From an uncultured Dorea sp. (GTDB lineage: Bacteria > Bacillota > Clostridia > Lachnospirales > Lachnospiraceae), in NCBI GenBank assembly GCA_948602995.1, contig CAPEBR010000016.1, forward strand, positions 1-64,000: 64,000 nucleotides of DNA, read 5' to 3'. Below, piece after piece: positions 1 to 8,929 of this stretch (within the stretch, counting starts at the first letter, position 1; the number at the start of each line of letters is the position of its first letter). The translations under genes and the position numbers were made by a program. A model generated the notes under the pieces. It was given only the letters and a program-made list of their open reading frames with translations, did no database searches and had not been told where the DNA came from.

Positions 1-514
1 CGGATTTTTACCCTGTTGGAATCAAGATTGCAAACTTGTTTCGCAATTACCTATACTTCTATATTATATGTGTGAGTTTTATAACTGTCACAGTGTTAAA
101 GGTCAGGGGTGCTTTGGCAGCGTCCGCGAAAGCGGCTGTGTTTTGCGAATGTTACTGTGAACGGAGTGAACAGTAACGCTGTAGTTTGCGGTAATAAGTA
201 GGTCGCCATATTTTTGTGGAAAAATGGGCACTTATGTGGTAACATATAGGGGAAAAGATAATAATGCAGGGCAGTCTTACAGAGCTTGCAGGTAGTAAAT
301 TCCACCTGTTTTTGTCGCAGAGACCAAAAAATATTTGGGAATTAGTTGATGGGCTTCAGAGATTGTCTACAGTATTGTCTTTTTTAGTAAACTGAAAGAT
401 AAAGAGAAAAATAATCTTGTCTTAGAGAAAGCTTCTATTTTGGCATAAATAGGAAGGGATGGGAAAATGAAACGGAAAAGATTAGCAGGCAGACAAAGAA
501 GGAGAGGAAAAGAA
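1..514. other. Non-coding stretch before the first gene
   Basis: No ORF here has a plausible ribosome site or recognisable product. The only structured piece is a 27-bp hairpin at 151-177 (GTTACTG...CAGTAAC), an end fragment of the GTTACTGTTCAC repeat family found elsewhere in the window. The rest is AT-rich and presumably holds the promoter of the downstream surface protein. Confidence 0.6.
151..177. repeat. GTTACTGTTCAC-family repeat, end fragment
   Basis: Imperfect palindrome with GTTACTGT and ACAGTAAC arms, preceded by the TTTGCGAAT also found just inside the end of the full-length copy at 54360-54491. Only one end of the element is present. Confidence 0.7.
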
Positions 515-3500
515 ATGAGGGAAAAAATGATTTGCAAGATGACGGCATTGCTGCTTATAGTGGCAATGTGCGTGGGGCTGTGTACCGGTTTTACGGTTAA
601 TGCCGGGGCAGTCGGGAATTCAGCCTCTGATCTGAGGGCGCCAGGGATAGAAGAAGATCCTGGCATGGAAGCAAAGCAGAAGGTGACATGGGACTGTGTG
701 TGGTTCGGGAACTACCCGCAAAGCGAGGTGGAAAGTTCGGATCCCATATACAACACACTTCAAGGTGAGGATGGATGGGATGACAATAATGACATTACGA
801 TTGGTGGGAACCGTTACCGGAGAATGAAGAAAGGGGATGCGACATATGCAGTAACCGGAGACAGCGATCACTATAACTGGTCAGATGAGGACACATACCA
901 TTACTTTAAATACGAGCCGGTGAAATGGCGGGTTTTGAAAACAGACGGAAACCAGGCGCTTCTTCTGTCGGATGTGGCGCTGGATGACCAAAGGTACAAT
1001 ACAGTGGAGGAAGATGTGACATGGAAGACCAGTACCATAAGGAGCTGGTTAAATGGATATGGCTCTTCCGATAACCAGCAGGGAACAGATTACAGCGGCA
1101 GGAATTTTATTGGCAGCGCCTTTACATCTGATGAGTGGTCAGCAATTGCAGATACATCTGTGGTAAATGCAGACAATCTATCTTCTGGAACCGAAGGGGG
1201 AAATGATACCGTAGATAAAATATTTCTTTTGTCAGAGTCAGAAGTGTATGGAGAAGGTGCTGTGCCTTATGGTTTTGTTTCAGAAAGTGATACATATGAT
1301 GAAGCACGCAGAAGTAAGAGCAGTACTTATGCGAAGGCTATGGGAGTATGGAGTGCTACAGATGATGCATATAAAGACGGCTGCCATTGGTGGCTGCGAT
1401 CGCCGGCCTATTATCTGAAAAGCGCCGCATCTGTGCTTAACAGTGGCAACGTCGGCGGGATCCATGTCGACTACTTTTATGTCGGTGTGCGTCCTGCTTT
1501 GAATCTTAATTTATTATCTAATCAATGGACCTATGCAGGAACGGTATGTTCTGATGGAACCACCAGCTCTGGAGATGGAAATGAGGACGAGACTGCAGTA
1601 ACCGGAATTGAACTTTTATCCGAAGAGAAGCTGAATCTTACCGTAGGGGACACCTCTCTTGTGAAATGCAGGGTAATCCCGTCTAATGCAGCGAACCCGG
1701 CAATAAGCTGGACGTCAGGGGATGAAAAAATTGCCACAGTGAATGAGGAAGGGCTCATAACCTGTGTAGGTGCAGGCTCAACTGTAATCACGGCAACGAC
1801 AGTAGACGGAGGATTTACAAAAGAGGTTGAGGTAATTGTACGAGAAAAGCCATCAGTGTCAGAACTCCATGCACCGAGGATCGAAGCAGATTCCAGTATG
1901 AAAGCAAAGCAGAAGGTGACATGGGACTGTGTGTGGTTCGGGAGCTACCCACAAAGCGAGGTGGCAAGCGAGAGTCCCATATACAGGGCACTTAAAAACG
2001 TGGATGGATGGGACGACAATAATGACATTACGATTGGTGGGAACCGTTACCGGAGAATGAAAAAAGGGGATGCGACATATGCAGCAGCCTCGTCTGACAA
2101 GTACTACTATAACTGGTCAGATGCGGACACATACCATTACTTTAAATACGAGCCGGTGAAATGGCGGGTATTGAAAACAGATGGAAACCAGGCGCTTCTC
2201 CTGTCGGATGTGGCGCTGGATGACCAAAAATACAATACAGTGCGTGAAAATGTGATCTGGGAGACCAGCACTATAAGGAGCTGGTTAAATGGATATGGTT
2301 CTTCCGATAACCAGCAGGGAACAGATTACAGCGGAAGGAATTTTATTGGCAGCGCCTTTACATCTGGTGAGCGGTCCGCAATTGCAGATACACCTGTGGT
2401 AAATGCAGACAATAAATCTTATGGAACCGAAGGAGGAAATGATACCGTAGATAAAATATTCCTTTTGTCAGAGTCAGAAGTGTATGGGAAAGGCGCTGAG
2501 CCTTATGGCTTTGTTCCAGATTGGAACAGATATGATGAAGCACGCAGAAGTAAGAGCAGTGCTTATGCGAAGGCGATGGGAGTACGGTATAATACGGATG
2601 ATACATATAAAGACAACTGCAGCTGGTGGCTGCGCTCACCAGGCAATAGTTCAAAGTGCGCCGCATTTGTGAATTACAACGGCTACGTCTATTATTGGAG
2701 CGATGTCAACTCCAAGTATGTTGGTGTGCGTGCTGCATTGAATCTTAATCTGTCATCCAATCAATGGACCTATGCAGGAACGGTATGTTCCGATGGAACC
2801 AGCAGCTCTGGAATTGAGGACGAGAATGCAGTAACCGGAATTGAACTTTTATCCGAAGAGAAGCTGAATCTTACCGTAGGGGATACCTCTCTTGCGAAAT
2901 GTAAGGTAATCCCCTCTAATGCAGCGAACCCGGCAATAAGCTGGATATCATGGGATGAAAAAATTGCCACGGTGAATGAGGAAGGGCTCATAACCTGTGT
3001 AGGGGCAGGCTCAACCCTTATCACGGCAAAGACGGCAGACGGAGGATTTACAAAAGAGGTTGAGGTAATTGTAAGAGAAAAGCCATCAGCTGACAAAGAA
3101 GACCCGTCAGACCCGCCTGCGTCCAAACCGGCTCCGCCTAAAACCGTAACGCTGTCGTCAACGTCCTACACCTATAACGGAAAGGCAAGAAAACCGTCAG
3201 TAACTGTAAAAGACAGCAATGGAAAGACAATCGGCGCGGGGAATTATACGGTCACTTATCCGGCAGGGTGTAAGAATGTTGGGCGATATACTGTAAAGAT
3301 CACCTTCAAAGGGAGCTATACGGGAAGCATGAAGAAGTCCTTTGAGATTAAGCCCAGGGGTACGTCAATTTGCAGAGTAAAAGCCGGGAAGAAGAGCTTT
3401 ACCGTGAAGTGGAAAAAGCAGACGAAGCAGACCACAGGATACCAGATTCAATATTCCACGACTAAGAAATTCAAATGCGGAAAAAAACGTACGGTGCTGG

Positions 3501-3661
3501 TCAATAAGAGTAAGACCACCCGAAGAAAAATTACGAAGCTGAAAGCGAAGAAAAAATATTATGTAAGGATCCGTACATATAAGACAGTTAAAATAAAAGG
3601 CAAATCACAAAAAATATATTCTGGCTGGTCGAAATCCAAAAAGGTAGTGGTAAAAAAATAA
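515..3661 (+). CDS. Secreted DUF6273 / Big_2 / Fn3 repeat protein, possible DGR target
   Basis: About 1048 aa. ATG 515 is chosen because AAGGAGAG lies 9 bases upstream; an in-frame ATG at 467 would add 16 basic residues without a good ribosome site. A signal peptide (KMTALLLIVAMCVGLCTGF, cut near NAGA) suggests export. Two tandem copies of a ~330-residue DUF6273-type domain follow, each ending in WWLRSP...GVR(P/A)ALNLNL and each followed by a bacterial Ig-like (Big_2) domain. The C-terminus has a YNGKARKPSVTV-type beta repeat and a lysine-rich fibronectin III-like domain. No LPXTG or transmembrane anchor is visible. The two halves are nearly identical in DNA except for patches of changed codons before and inside the WWLRSP-GVR stretch. 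A surface binding or adhesion role is inferred. Confidence 0.8.
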   Translation: MREKMICKMTALLLIVAMCVGLCTGFTVNAGAVGNSASDLRAPGIEEDPGMEAKQKVTWDCVWFGNYPQSEVESSDPIYNTLQGEDGWDDNNDITIGGNRYRRMKKGDATYAVTGDSDHYNWSDEDTYHYFKYEPVKWRVLKTDGNQALLLSDVALDDQRYNTVEEDVTWKTSTIRSWLNGYGSSDNQQGTDYSGRNFIGSAFTSDEWSAIADTSVVNADNLSSGTEGGNDTVDKIFLLSESEVYGEGAVPYGFVSESDTYDEARRSKSSTYAKAMGVWSATDDAYKDGCHWWLRSPAYYLKSAASVLNSGNVGGIHVDYFYVGVRPALNLNLLSNQWTYAGTVCSDGTTSSGDGNEDETAVTGIELLSEEKLNLTVGDTSLVKCRVIPSNAANPAISWTSGDEKIATVNEEGLITCVGAGSTVITATTVDGGFTKEVEVIVREKPSVSELHAPRIEADSSMKAKQKVTWDCVWFGSYPQSEVASESPIYRALKNVDGWDDNNDITIGGNRYRRMKKGDATYAAASSDKYYYNWSDADTYHYFKYEPVKWRVLKTDGNQALLLSDVALDDQKYNTVRENVIWETSTIRSWLNGYGSSDNQQGTDYSGRNFIGSAFTSGERSAIADTPVVNADNKSYGTEGGNDTVDKIFLLSESEVYGKGAEPYGFVPDWNRYDEARRSKSSAYAKAMGVRYNTDDTYKDNCSWWLRSPGNSSKCAAFVNYNGYVYYWSDVNSKYVGVRAALNLNLSSNQWTYAGTVCSDGTSSSGIEDENAVTGIELLSEEKLNLTVGDTSLAKCKVIPSNAANPAISWISWDEKIATVNEEGLITCVGAGSTLITAKTADGGFTKEVEVIVREKPSADKEDPSDPPASKPAPPKTVTLSSTSYTYNGKARKPSVTVKDSNGKTIGAGNYTVTYPAGCKNVGRYTVKITFKGSYTGSMKKSFEIKPRGTSICRVKAGKKSFTVKWKKQTKQTTGYQIQYSTTKKFKCGKKRTVLVNKSKTTRRKITKLKAKKKYYVRIRTYKTVKIKGKSQKIYSGWSKSKKVVVKK

Positions 3662-3668
3662 TGAAGTA

Positions 3669-3710
3669 AATTGGGGACGGGGCATTTTTAAAAATGCCCC
3701 GTCCCCAATT
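3669..3710. repeat. GGGGACGGGG palindrome (copy 1), probable bidirectional terminator
   Basis: Perfect 42-bp palindrome, arms AATTGGGGACGGGGCATTTT, lying 7 bp after the surface-protein stop and between it and the convergent merR-family gene. One of seven related copies in the window; position and shape suit a transcription terminator for both strands. Confidence 0.85.
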
Positions 3711-3746
3711 GGTGTCCTGCGGCTGGCGCGATACTCATGGCAGAGT

Positions 3747-4586
3747 TCACCGGCCATGAGAATAATTGTGAAGCGCCGTACTGGTATCAGTGCGCACCTG
3801 TATTTCTGTCAGAAATTCTTCGGGGCGCATGGTGTCCCGGTTATCAATTGCATAAATTTCAAAAGGCTTCCCGTCTAACGGGAGGTCTTTTTCTTGGGCG
3901 TAAGCAAGCAGTTCCTGCAGGCAAGCGGCATTCTGCTCATAATTTCCTCTATAATAGTAAGAAAGATATTTCCCTGCAGGCAGAAGAAAATCATAGTCAG
4001 AAGCCTCCTGCTCCAGAACAAAAAAGACAGAGGTATATACATTTGCAATCCCTTTTGTCAGTTCCTCCATGGCAAAAAAAGCGCCGATGGTCTGTGTGCC
4101 GAAGTCCCATACCTTGTTCTCATGTTTTTTATGGAGCTTTTTGATCAGAAAATCCATCTCCTCATCTCTTGTAATATATTCGCTGAGCTGCACGCATGGG
4201 CGGGCAGGGCAGTCTTTGATGGTGAAGATGCCTGCAGAAAGAGCAGACAGGCCGGACAGGCCGGCAATCCGGTTTTCGATAATCTTCTCCCTCTTTTTCA
4301 GCTCCTTGATCCGGCTGCTGAGAAGGGACTGCTCTTCGTAAAGCAGCGCCAGTGTGTTGTCAATGCTCTGTTTGTCCAAATATTCCCTAATCTGCTCCAT
4401 AGAAAAATCCAGGGACCGCAGGTCGCGGATCATGTTCAGCTTATAAAGCTCCTTCAGACTGTAGAGCCGGTAGCCGTTGGTATCCCTCCTGGGCTTCAGG
4501 ATGCCCAGCTTCTCATAATATCTTAAAGAATCCGGGCCGATACCGTAAAGCTTTGAGATTTCACTGATTTTGTAATAATTTTTCAT
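3747..4586 (-). CDS. MerR-family transcriptional regulator
   Basis: 279 aa. The N-terminus (YKISEISKLYGIGPDSLRYYEKLG) is a MerR winged helix, followed by the usual dimerisation coiled coil (about 75-125) and a ~150-residue C-terminal domain of the GyrI/BmrR ligand-binding type. ATG has GGAGGT upstream. It is divergent from a MATE exporter whose promoter has the 19-bp spacer typical of MerR activation, so it likely senses a toxic compound and induces the pump. The ligand cannot be read from sequence. Confidence 0.88.
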   Translation of the reverse strand: MKNYYKISEISKLYGIGPDSLRYYEKLGILKPRRDTNGYRLYSLKELYKLNMIRDLRSLDFSMEQIREYLDKQSIDNTLALLYEEQSLLSSRIKELKKREKIIENRIAGLSGLSALSAGIFTIKDCPARPCVQLSEYITRDEEMDFLIKKLHKKHENKVWDFGTQTIGAFFAMEELTKGIANVYTSVFFVLEQEASDYDFLLPAGKYLSYYYRGNYEQNAACLQELLAYAQEKDLPLDGKPFEIYAIDNRDTMRPEEFLTEIQVRTDTSTALHNYSHGR

Positions 4587-4633
4587 AGTGGACCTCCAGT
4601 CATCTGTCCGCAGCCATACTGGCGGAAAAATTC

Positions 4634-4664
4634 TTGACCTTAGTATTATACCAGGGTTTAAGAT
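4634..4664 (+). promoter_or_regulatory. MerR-type promoter of the MATE gene
   Basis: TTGACC (4634-4639), a 19-base spacer, then TAAGAT (4659-4664). The spacer holds an imperfect dyad (CCTTAGTAT / ATACCAGGG around a central T). A spacer of 19 rather than 17 is the mark of promoters that MerR-family activators remodel. The start site near 4671 leaves no room for a ribosome site before ATG 4683, which supports ATG 4710 as the true MATE start. Confidence 0.7.
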
Positions 4665-4709
4665 GAAAAAGGAATAATTTTCATGAAAGATTTTGGAGAA
4701 GGAAGAGTT

Positions 4710-6017
4710 ATGAAATTGGAAGGAAAATCCTTAAAACGTGATTTTGTTAAATTTATCCTGCCTGCAGTGGCGTCCCAGTGGGTATTTGCATTATACACCA
4801 TGGTGGACGGCATGTTTGTGGCAAGAGGGGTGTCGGAGACAGCACTGGCGGCAGTCAACATCTCATCCCCCTTTGTGACAGGCATGTTTGCATTGTCGCT
4901 CACTTTTGCGGTGGGGACGTCAACGATCGTAGCCCTTATGTTCGGGCAGAATAAGATCAGGGAAGCAAGGGAAGTATTTTCACAGAATATGATGGTGCTG
5001 ACAATCGTATCCCTATTGATTACAGCAGCTGTGCTTGGAGGCCTGAAGGGATTTGCCAGATTCCTGGGAGCAACGGAGGTGACCATGCCCTATGTGGAGG
5101 AATATATTTCCACGATCGCACCCTTTGCAGTCTGCTTTATCCTGTCCTACTCCTTTGAAATACTGATCAGTACGGACGGCTATCCGGCGCTGGCGACTAT
5201 TATTGTAAGCCTTGGCGTGGTGCTGAACTGTATTTTGGATTATCTGCTTGTGATGGTCTGGCATAAGGGGGTATCTGGGGCAGCATTTGCAACAGGCATA
5301 TCCCAGACTGTGGTGATTGTTTTCTATTTAAAACATTTTTTGGGAAAAAAGGGAACGATCAAGTTCTGCAGACATCCCTTCCGGCCAGGGCTTATTGCCA
5401 GGGAGCTAAAGAACGGCTTTCCGTCAGGAATCACGGAGCTTTCAGCCGGAATCATCACCTTTGTATTTAACCAGGCGATCATCCGTTTTTTAAATGAGGA
5501 TGCCATCGTAAGTTATTCCATTATCGCCTATGTTAATGCGATTGTTGTCATGTCCATGGTAGGCGTGGCCCAGGGATGCCAGCCTCTCATCAGCTACTAT
5601 TACGGAAAGGGAGAAAGGGAAAAATGTCGCCGTCTCCTGAAATATGAACTATGCACCGTGGCAGCAGCTTCGTTTTTTGCGGTGGGAGTCTTCTATCTTC
5701 TGGCAGATAAGATCGTGGGGATTTTCATATCACCAGAGCTTGAAGAACTGTCAGCCTACTCGGCAGGGGTATTCCGTATCTTTATTCTGTCCTTTCTTCT
5801 GGCAGGGTATAATGTGGTGGCAGCCGGGTTTTTTACGGCAATCGAGAAATCGGGGATTGCGGTGGTGATCTCTCTGGGACGCGGGCTTGTGATGCTTGTG
5901 ATCAGCATGACTGTTCTGACAGCCCTGTTTGGCGGAAAGGGAATCTGGTGGGCAGCGGCATTGTCAGAAGCCCTCTGCCTTGTCGTTTCCATAAGGCTGT
6001 TGAAGCCCGGGACGTAA
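4710..6017 (+). CDS. MATE-family multidrug exporter
   Basis: 435 aa with about twelve hydrophobic segments in two homologous halves, as in the DinF/MepA branch of the MATE superfamily (cation-coupled drug export). The N-terminus (FVKFILPAVASQWVFALYTMVDGMFVARG) and GVAQGCQPLISYYYG are family-typical. ATG 4710 has GGAGAAGGAAG just upstream; ATG 4683 is too close to the predicted transcription start. It is divergent from and probably activated by the MerR regulator. Its last codons, ACG TAA, lie inside a palindromic repeat. Confidence 0.9.
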   Translation: MKLEGKSLKRDFVKFILPAVASQWVFALYTMVDGMFVARGVSETALAAVNISSPFVTGMFALSLTFAVGTSTIVALMFGQNKIREAREVFSQNMMVLTIVSLLITAAVLGGLKGFARFLGATEVTMPYVEEYISTIAPFAVCFILSYSFEILISTDGYPALATIIVSLGVVLNCILDYLLVMVWHKGVSGAAFATGISQTVVIVFYLKHFLGKKGTIKFCRHPFRPGLIARELKNGFPSGITELSAGIITFVFNQAIIRFLNEDAIVSYSIIAYVNAIVVMSMVGVAQGCQPLISYYYGKGEREKCRRLLKYELCTVAAASFFAVGVFYLLADKIVGIFISPELEELSAYSAGVFRIFILSFLLAGYNVVAAGFFTAIEKSGIAVVISLGRGLVMLVISMTVLTALFGGKGIWWAAALSEALCLVVSIRLLKPGT

Positions 6018-6065
6018 AATTGGGGACGGGGTAAAATGAATTTTACCCCGTCCCCAATTTTACGT
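6012..6065. repeat. GGGGACGGGG palindrome (copy 2) spanning two stop codons
   Basis: Inverted repeat with 25-base arms (ACGTAAAATTGGGGACGGGG followed by TAAAA) around a TGAA centre. Both convergent genes end within it: the plus gene with ACG TAA and the minus gene with ACG TAA from the mirrored arm. Likely a bidirectional terminator. Confidence 0.88.
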
Positions 6066-6692
6066 TCTAGGCTTTTTCATGGTACACATCCAGAGAAGAT
6101 GCACAAGCCAGGCGCCTGTGACAGTGGCGCAGATATAGATGGCGATCCCGGCGCTGTTTCCAAGGCACAGGGCAATCTTTCGGAATACTTTCTGCGACAT
6201 CTGAAAATGGGGGCTGATGTAGAACATATTGATCCGCCCCAAAGGGTAGCACACAAGATTCAGTACAGTTGCCAAAAGGCAGCAGGACAGATAGACTCCC
6301 GCAGCTTTCAGAAAATCTGGGTATGATACATATGCCGCATTTATATAGCCAGCATAGAGTCCGAGCAGGATTAAAAGGATATGCCATGCGTAAGAGTGGA
6401 CGGTCAAAAGGACCAGGGGATAGTGCAGGCCGCTTGTGTCAAAGAAAGTAAAAAAGCCCGCAAGAAGTCCAAAGTCCATTAAGAAAGTAAGCAGAGCCCT
6501 TCGGACTCTGCCAAAGGATAAAAATGGCAGCAGCAGGCAGACATACATGGGGATGCTGCATAGCTGGAAGGGAAAATACCACCAGTTGTATTGTCCGCCG
6601 CCCAGGCGGTAAGTAAGACACCACTGCTTCCAGAACTCACAAAGGAGCATGGCAAGTCCGCAGCAGAAAAATACTTTGTTATGTTTTTTCAT
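6060..6692 (-). CDS. YwaF-type integral membrane protein (TIGR02206-like)
   Basis: 210 aa with about six transmembrane helices. The motif WWYFPFQLCSIPMYVCLLLPF near residues 38-58 and the HSYAWHILLILLGLY segment resemble Bacillus YwaF / TMEM164-type proteins. Function is not established for the bacterial family. ATG has GGAGGT upstream. It converges with the MATE gene, and its last two codons and stop are supplied by the shared palindrome. Confidence 0.7.
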   Translation of the reverse strand: MKKHNKVFFCCGLAMLLCEFWKQWCLTYRLGGGQYNWWYFPFQLCSIPMYVCLLLPFLSFGRVRRALLTFLMDFGLLAGFFTFFDTSGLHYPLVLLTVHSYAWHILLILLGLYAGYINAAYVSYPDFLKAAGVYLSCCLLATVLNLVCYPLGRINMFYISPHFQMSQKVFRKIALCLGNSAGIAIYICATVTGAWLVHLLWMCTMKKPRT

Positions 6693-6779
6693 ATTTTACC
6701 TCCAGTATAAAGTGTGTCTTAGATTGTATTTATTATACACCTGTGCCGGGAAATGTGGTATAATATGATTTGCTGTTTA

Positions 6780-6836
6780 CGGCCTGGGAGGCCGTTCGCG
6801 TTACTGTTCACTCCGTGAACAGTATTTAAAGTTTTG
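6780..6836. repeat. GTTACTGTTCAC-family repeat, partial
   Basis: Contains GGCCTGGGAGGCCG, GTTACTGTTCACTCCGTGAA and TATTTAAAGTTTTG, all shared with the larger copy at 47188-47406. It sits just upstream of the EamA transporter gene and may carry its promoter region. Confidence 0.6.
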
Positions 6837-6856
6837 TGTAGAGAGAGGGACTTGGC

Positions 6857-7753
6857 ATGAAGACAAAAAACGCATTTATGCTTATTTTAACAGCGTTTAT
6901 CTGGGGCACGGCATTTGTAGCCCAGAGTATGGGGATGGACTATCTCGGTCCTTTTACCTTCAACGGAGTAAGAAGCATGATCGGCGGGATCGCACTTCTC
7001 CCATGCATCGCATTATTGAATAAGATAAACGGAGCGTCCGGAAAACGGTCAGGATCAAAAAAGGATCTCATTACCGGAGGCATTGCCTGCGGGCTTCTTT
7101 TGTTTGCGGCCAGCAGTCTGCAGCAGGTAGGGATCCAGTACACAACGGCAGGAAAAGCAGGGTTTATTACGGCATTTTATATTGTTATAGTGCCGGTTCT
7201 CGGTATTTTTCTCCGGAAAAAAACCGGATGGAAGGTATGGCTTGCAGTGCTGCTTGCACTGACAGGACTTTATTTCCTGTGTATGACCGGAAAATTTTCT
7301 GTGGGAAAGGGCGATCTCCTGATTTTCCTGTGTGCACTTGTTTTTTCACTGCATATTCTGGTGATTGATTACTTTTCACCAAGGGCAGACGGAGTAAAGA
7401 TGTCCTGTATCCAGTTCTTTGTATGCGGACTGGCATCTCTTCCCTTTATGATGACGATGGAGACACCGAGACTTAGCGCTATGCTGGAAGGAATCCTTCC
7501 GCTTTTATATGCAGGCGTACTCTCCTGCGGAGTGGCATATACGCTGCAGATTGTAGGACAGAAGAACGTGAATCCGGCAGTCGCATCATTGATTCTGAGC
7601 CTGGAATCCTGCTTCTCCGTACTCGCAGGATGGCTTGTCCTGGGAGAGAGGCTGTCCGTAAGAGAGTCCATAGGATGCGTACTCATGTTTACAGCCATTA
7701 TACTGGCACAACTGCCGGATAAGAAAAAAAGAACAGGAGAGATAAAAAAATGA
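6857..7753 (+). CDS. EamA/DMT-family transporter
   Basis: 298 aa with ten hydrophobic helices arranged as two EamA repeats (about 5-140 and 155-290). It opens with AFMLILTAFIWGTAFVAQSMGMDYLGPFTFNGVR, typical of the drug/metabolite transporter superfamily. Substrate unknown; amino-acid or metabolite export is common in the family. The 3' end overlaps the dtd start by ATGA, so the two are probably translationally coupled. Confidence 0.88.
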   Translation: MKTKNAFMLILTAFIWGTAFVAQSMGMDYLGPFTFNGVRSMIGGIALLPCIALLNKINGASGKRSGSKKDLITGGIACGLLLFAASSLQQVGIQYTTAGKAGFITAFYIVIVPVLGIFLRKKTGWKVWLAVLLALTGLYFLCMTGKFSVGKGDLLIFLCALVFSLHILVIDYFSPRADGVKMSCIQFFVCGLASLPFMMTMETPRLSAMLEGILPLLYAGVLSCGVAYTLQIVGQKNVNPAVASLILSLESCFSVLAGWLVLGERLSVRESIGCVLMFTAIILAQLPDKKKRTGEIKK

Positions 7754-8196
7754 GATTCGTAATACAGAGAGTTTCAGAAAGTGAAGTCAGGGTAGACGGG
7801 GAGGTACTGGGAAAGATCGGAAAGGGCTTTATGGTGCTGATCGGAGTAGCTGAATCCGATACAAAAGAGATTGCAGACAAGATGGTAAAAAAGCTTTTGG
7901 GAATGCGGATTTTTGAGGATGAACAGGGAAAAACAAACCTGTCATTAGACGCAGTGAACGGAGAGCTTCTGCTGATTTCACAGTTTACCCTATATGCCAA
8001 CTGCAAAAAAGGAAACCGCCCGGGCTTCACAGAGGCCGGAGCACCGGACGTGGCTTCAGAACTGTATGAGTATATCATCGGAAAATGCAGGGAACAGGTG
8101 AAGGTAGTGGAACGGGGGCGCTTCGGAGCGGATATGAAGGTCAGCCTGGTAAATGACGGACCGTTTACGATTATTCTAGATTCGGAAAGGCTATAG
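7750..8196 (+). CDS. dtd: D-aminoacyl-tRNA deacylase
   Basis: 148 aa, the full length of DTD. It has the expected MRFVIQRVSESEVRVDG start, the SQFTLYANCKKGNRP active-site loop and NDGPFTIILDS near the C-terminus (the GPVT-type cross-subunit motif, here GPFT). The cytosolic enzyme hydrolyses D-amino acids and glycine mischarged on tRNA. It overlaps the upstream EamA gene by four bases; its stop is immediately followed by palindrome copy 3. Confidence 0.95.
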   Translation: MRFVIQRVSESEVRVDGEVLGKIGKGFMVLIGVAESDTKEIADKMVKKLLGMRIFEDEQGKTNLSLDAVNGELLLISQFTLYANCKKGNRPGFTEAGAPDVASELYEYIIGKCREQVKVVERGRFGADMKVSLVNDGPFTIILDSERL

Positions 8197-8237
8197 TCGG
8201 GGACGGGGTAAAATTCATTTTACCCCGTCCCCGACTA
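8194..8237. repeat. GGGGACGGGG palindrome (copy 3), terminator after dtd
   Basis: Arms TAGTCGGGGACGGGGTAAAA(T) and their perfect complement around TC. The left arm contains the dtd stop codon TAG. Likely terminates the EamA-dtd transcript before the MarR operon. Confidence 0.85.
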
Positions 8238-8302
8238 ATTAGCCGATCTAATTAATTTCTCATAAATTTCCATAAAATAATTATTAAATGATAAAAATAA
8301 TA

Positions 8303-8339
8303 TTGACATATTTTGTAAATATAACTAATCTATTAGTTA
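8303..8339 (+). promoter_or_regulatory. Promoter and MarR operator of the ABC exporter operon
   Basis: TTGACA (8303-8308), 17-bp spacer, TAATCT (8326-8331). Overlapping the -10 is a perfect dyad TAACTAATCTATTAGTTA (8-bp arms, 2-bp centre, 8322-8339), with a further TAGTCATCTAATTA half-match after it. The geometry suits autorepression by the downstream MarR protein blocking RNA polymerase. Confidence 0.8.
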
Positions 8340-8384
8340 GTCATCTAATTAAATGATGCGACTTATTTGCAAGGAGGGCAGGTT

Positions 8385-8891
8385 ATGTTTCACATGTCAG
8401 GCGATGCTTCTGCGGTTATGCTTCTAGAGCAGGTAAGCCATCTGAGCCGTTATCATGCCATGAAGAGGATGGAGGCTCTGGATATGAAGCCGGGGCAGGC
8501 GGGTATTCTTTTTATATTACATGGGGAAGGCAGTATGTCGCAGAAAAGACTTGCACAGAAGATGGGGATTACTCCGCCTTCTATGACAGCTGCGATTAAG
8601 AAGCTGGAAGGAAGGGGATATATTATTAAGGAGGCAGACTCCAGTGACCAGAGGGCTTTCAAAATAGGAATTTCAGAAAAGGGCAGAGAATGTATTGAAA
8701 GCATGAAGGAAATTATGGAGGAGATAGAGAAGACGGTTTTTAAGGGTATTACTTATGAGGAAAAGCTGTTTTTCAGGAGGCTGCTTATTGAAATGCGGAA
8801 GAATCTTATGGATTACAAGGAGCTTAGGGGGCTGGATTTGTGCTCTGTGATGGAAAAGACGCGGCCGCCTGTGCCTCCGGACATCAGATAA
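8385..8891 (+). CDS. MarR-family transcriptional repressor
   Basis: 168 aa. ATG 8385 has AAGGAGG eight bases upstream; the longer frame from TTG 8367 would place the ribosome site inside the gene. The winged helix occupies about residues 35-105, with the recognition helix in MGITPPSMTAAIKKLEGRGYI and a wing ending SSDQRAFKIGISEKG. The first gene of an operon with two ABC exporter subunits; it probably represses the operon through the 8322-8339 dyad until a ligand is bound. Confidence 0.9.
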   Translation: MFHMSGDASAVMLLEQVSHLSRYHAMKRMEALDMKPGQAGILFILHGEGSMSQKRLAQKMGITPPSMTAAIKKLEGRGYIIKEADSSDQRAFKIGISEKGRECIESMKEIMEEIEKTVFKGITYEEKLFFRRLLIEMRKNLMDYKELRGLDLCSVMEKTRPPVPPDIR

Positions 8892-8929
8892 AAACTTTAG
8901 CTCAGACGATTTAGAAAGGAGACTTGAAG

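Noticed and set aside
3737..4526. Plus-strand ORFs (3737-4144, 3894-4526) opposite the MerR gene
   Set aside because: Antisense shadows of a well-supported regulator gene.
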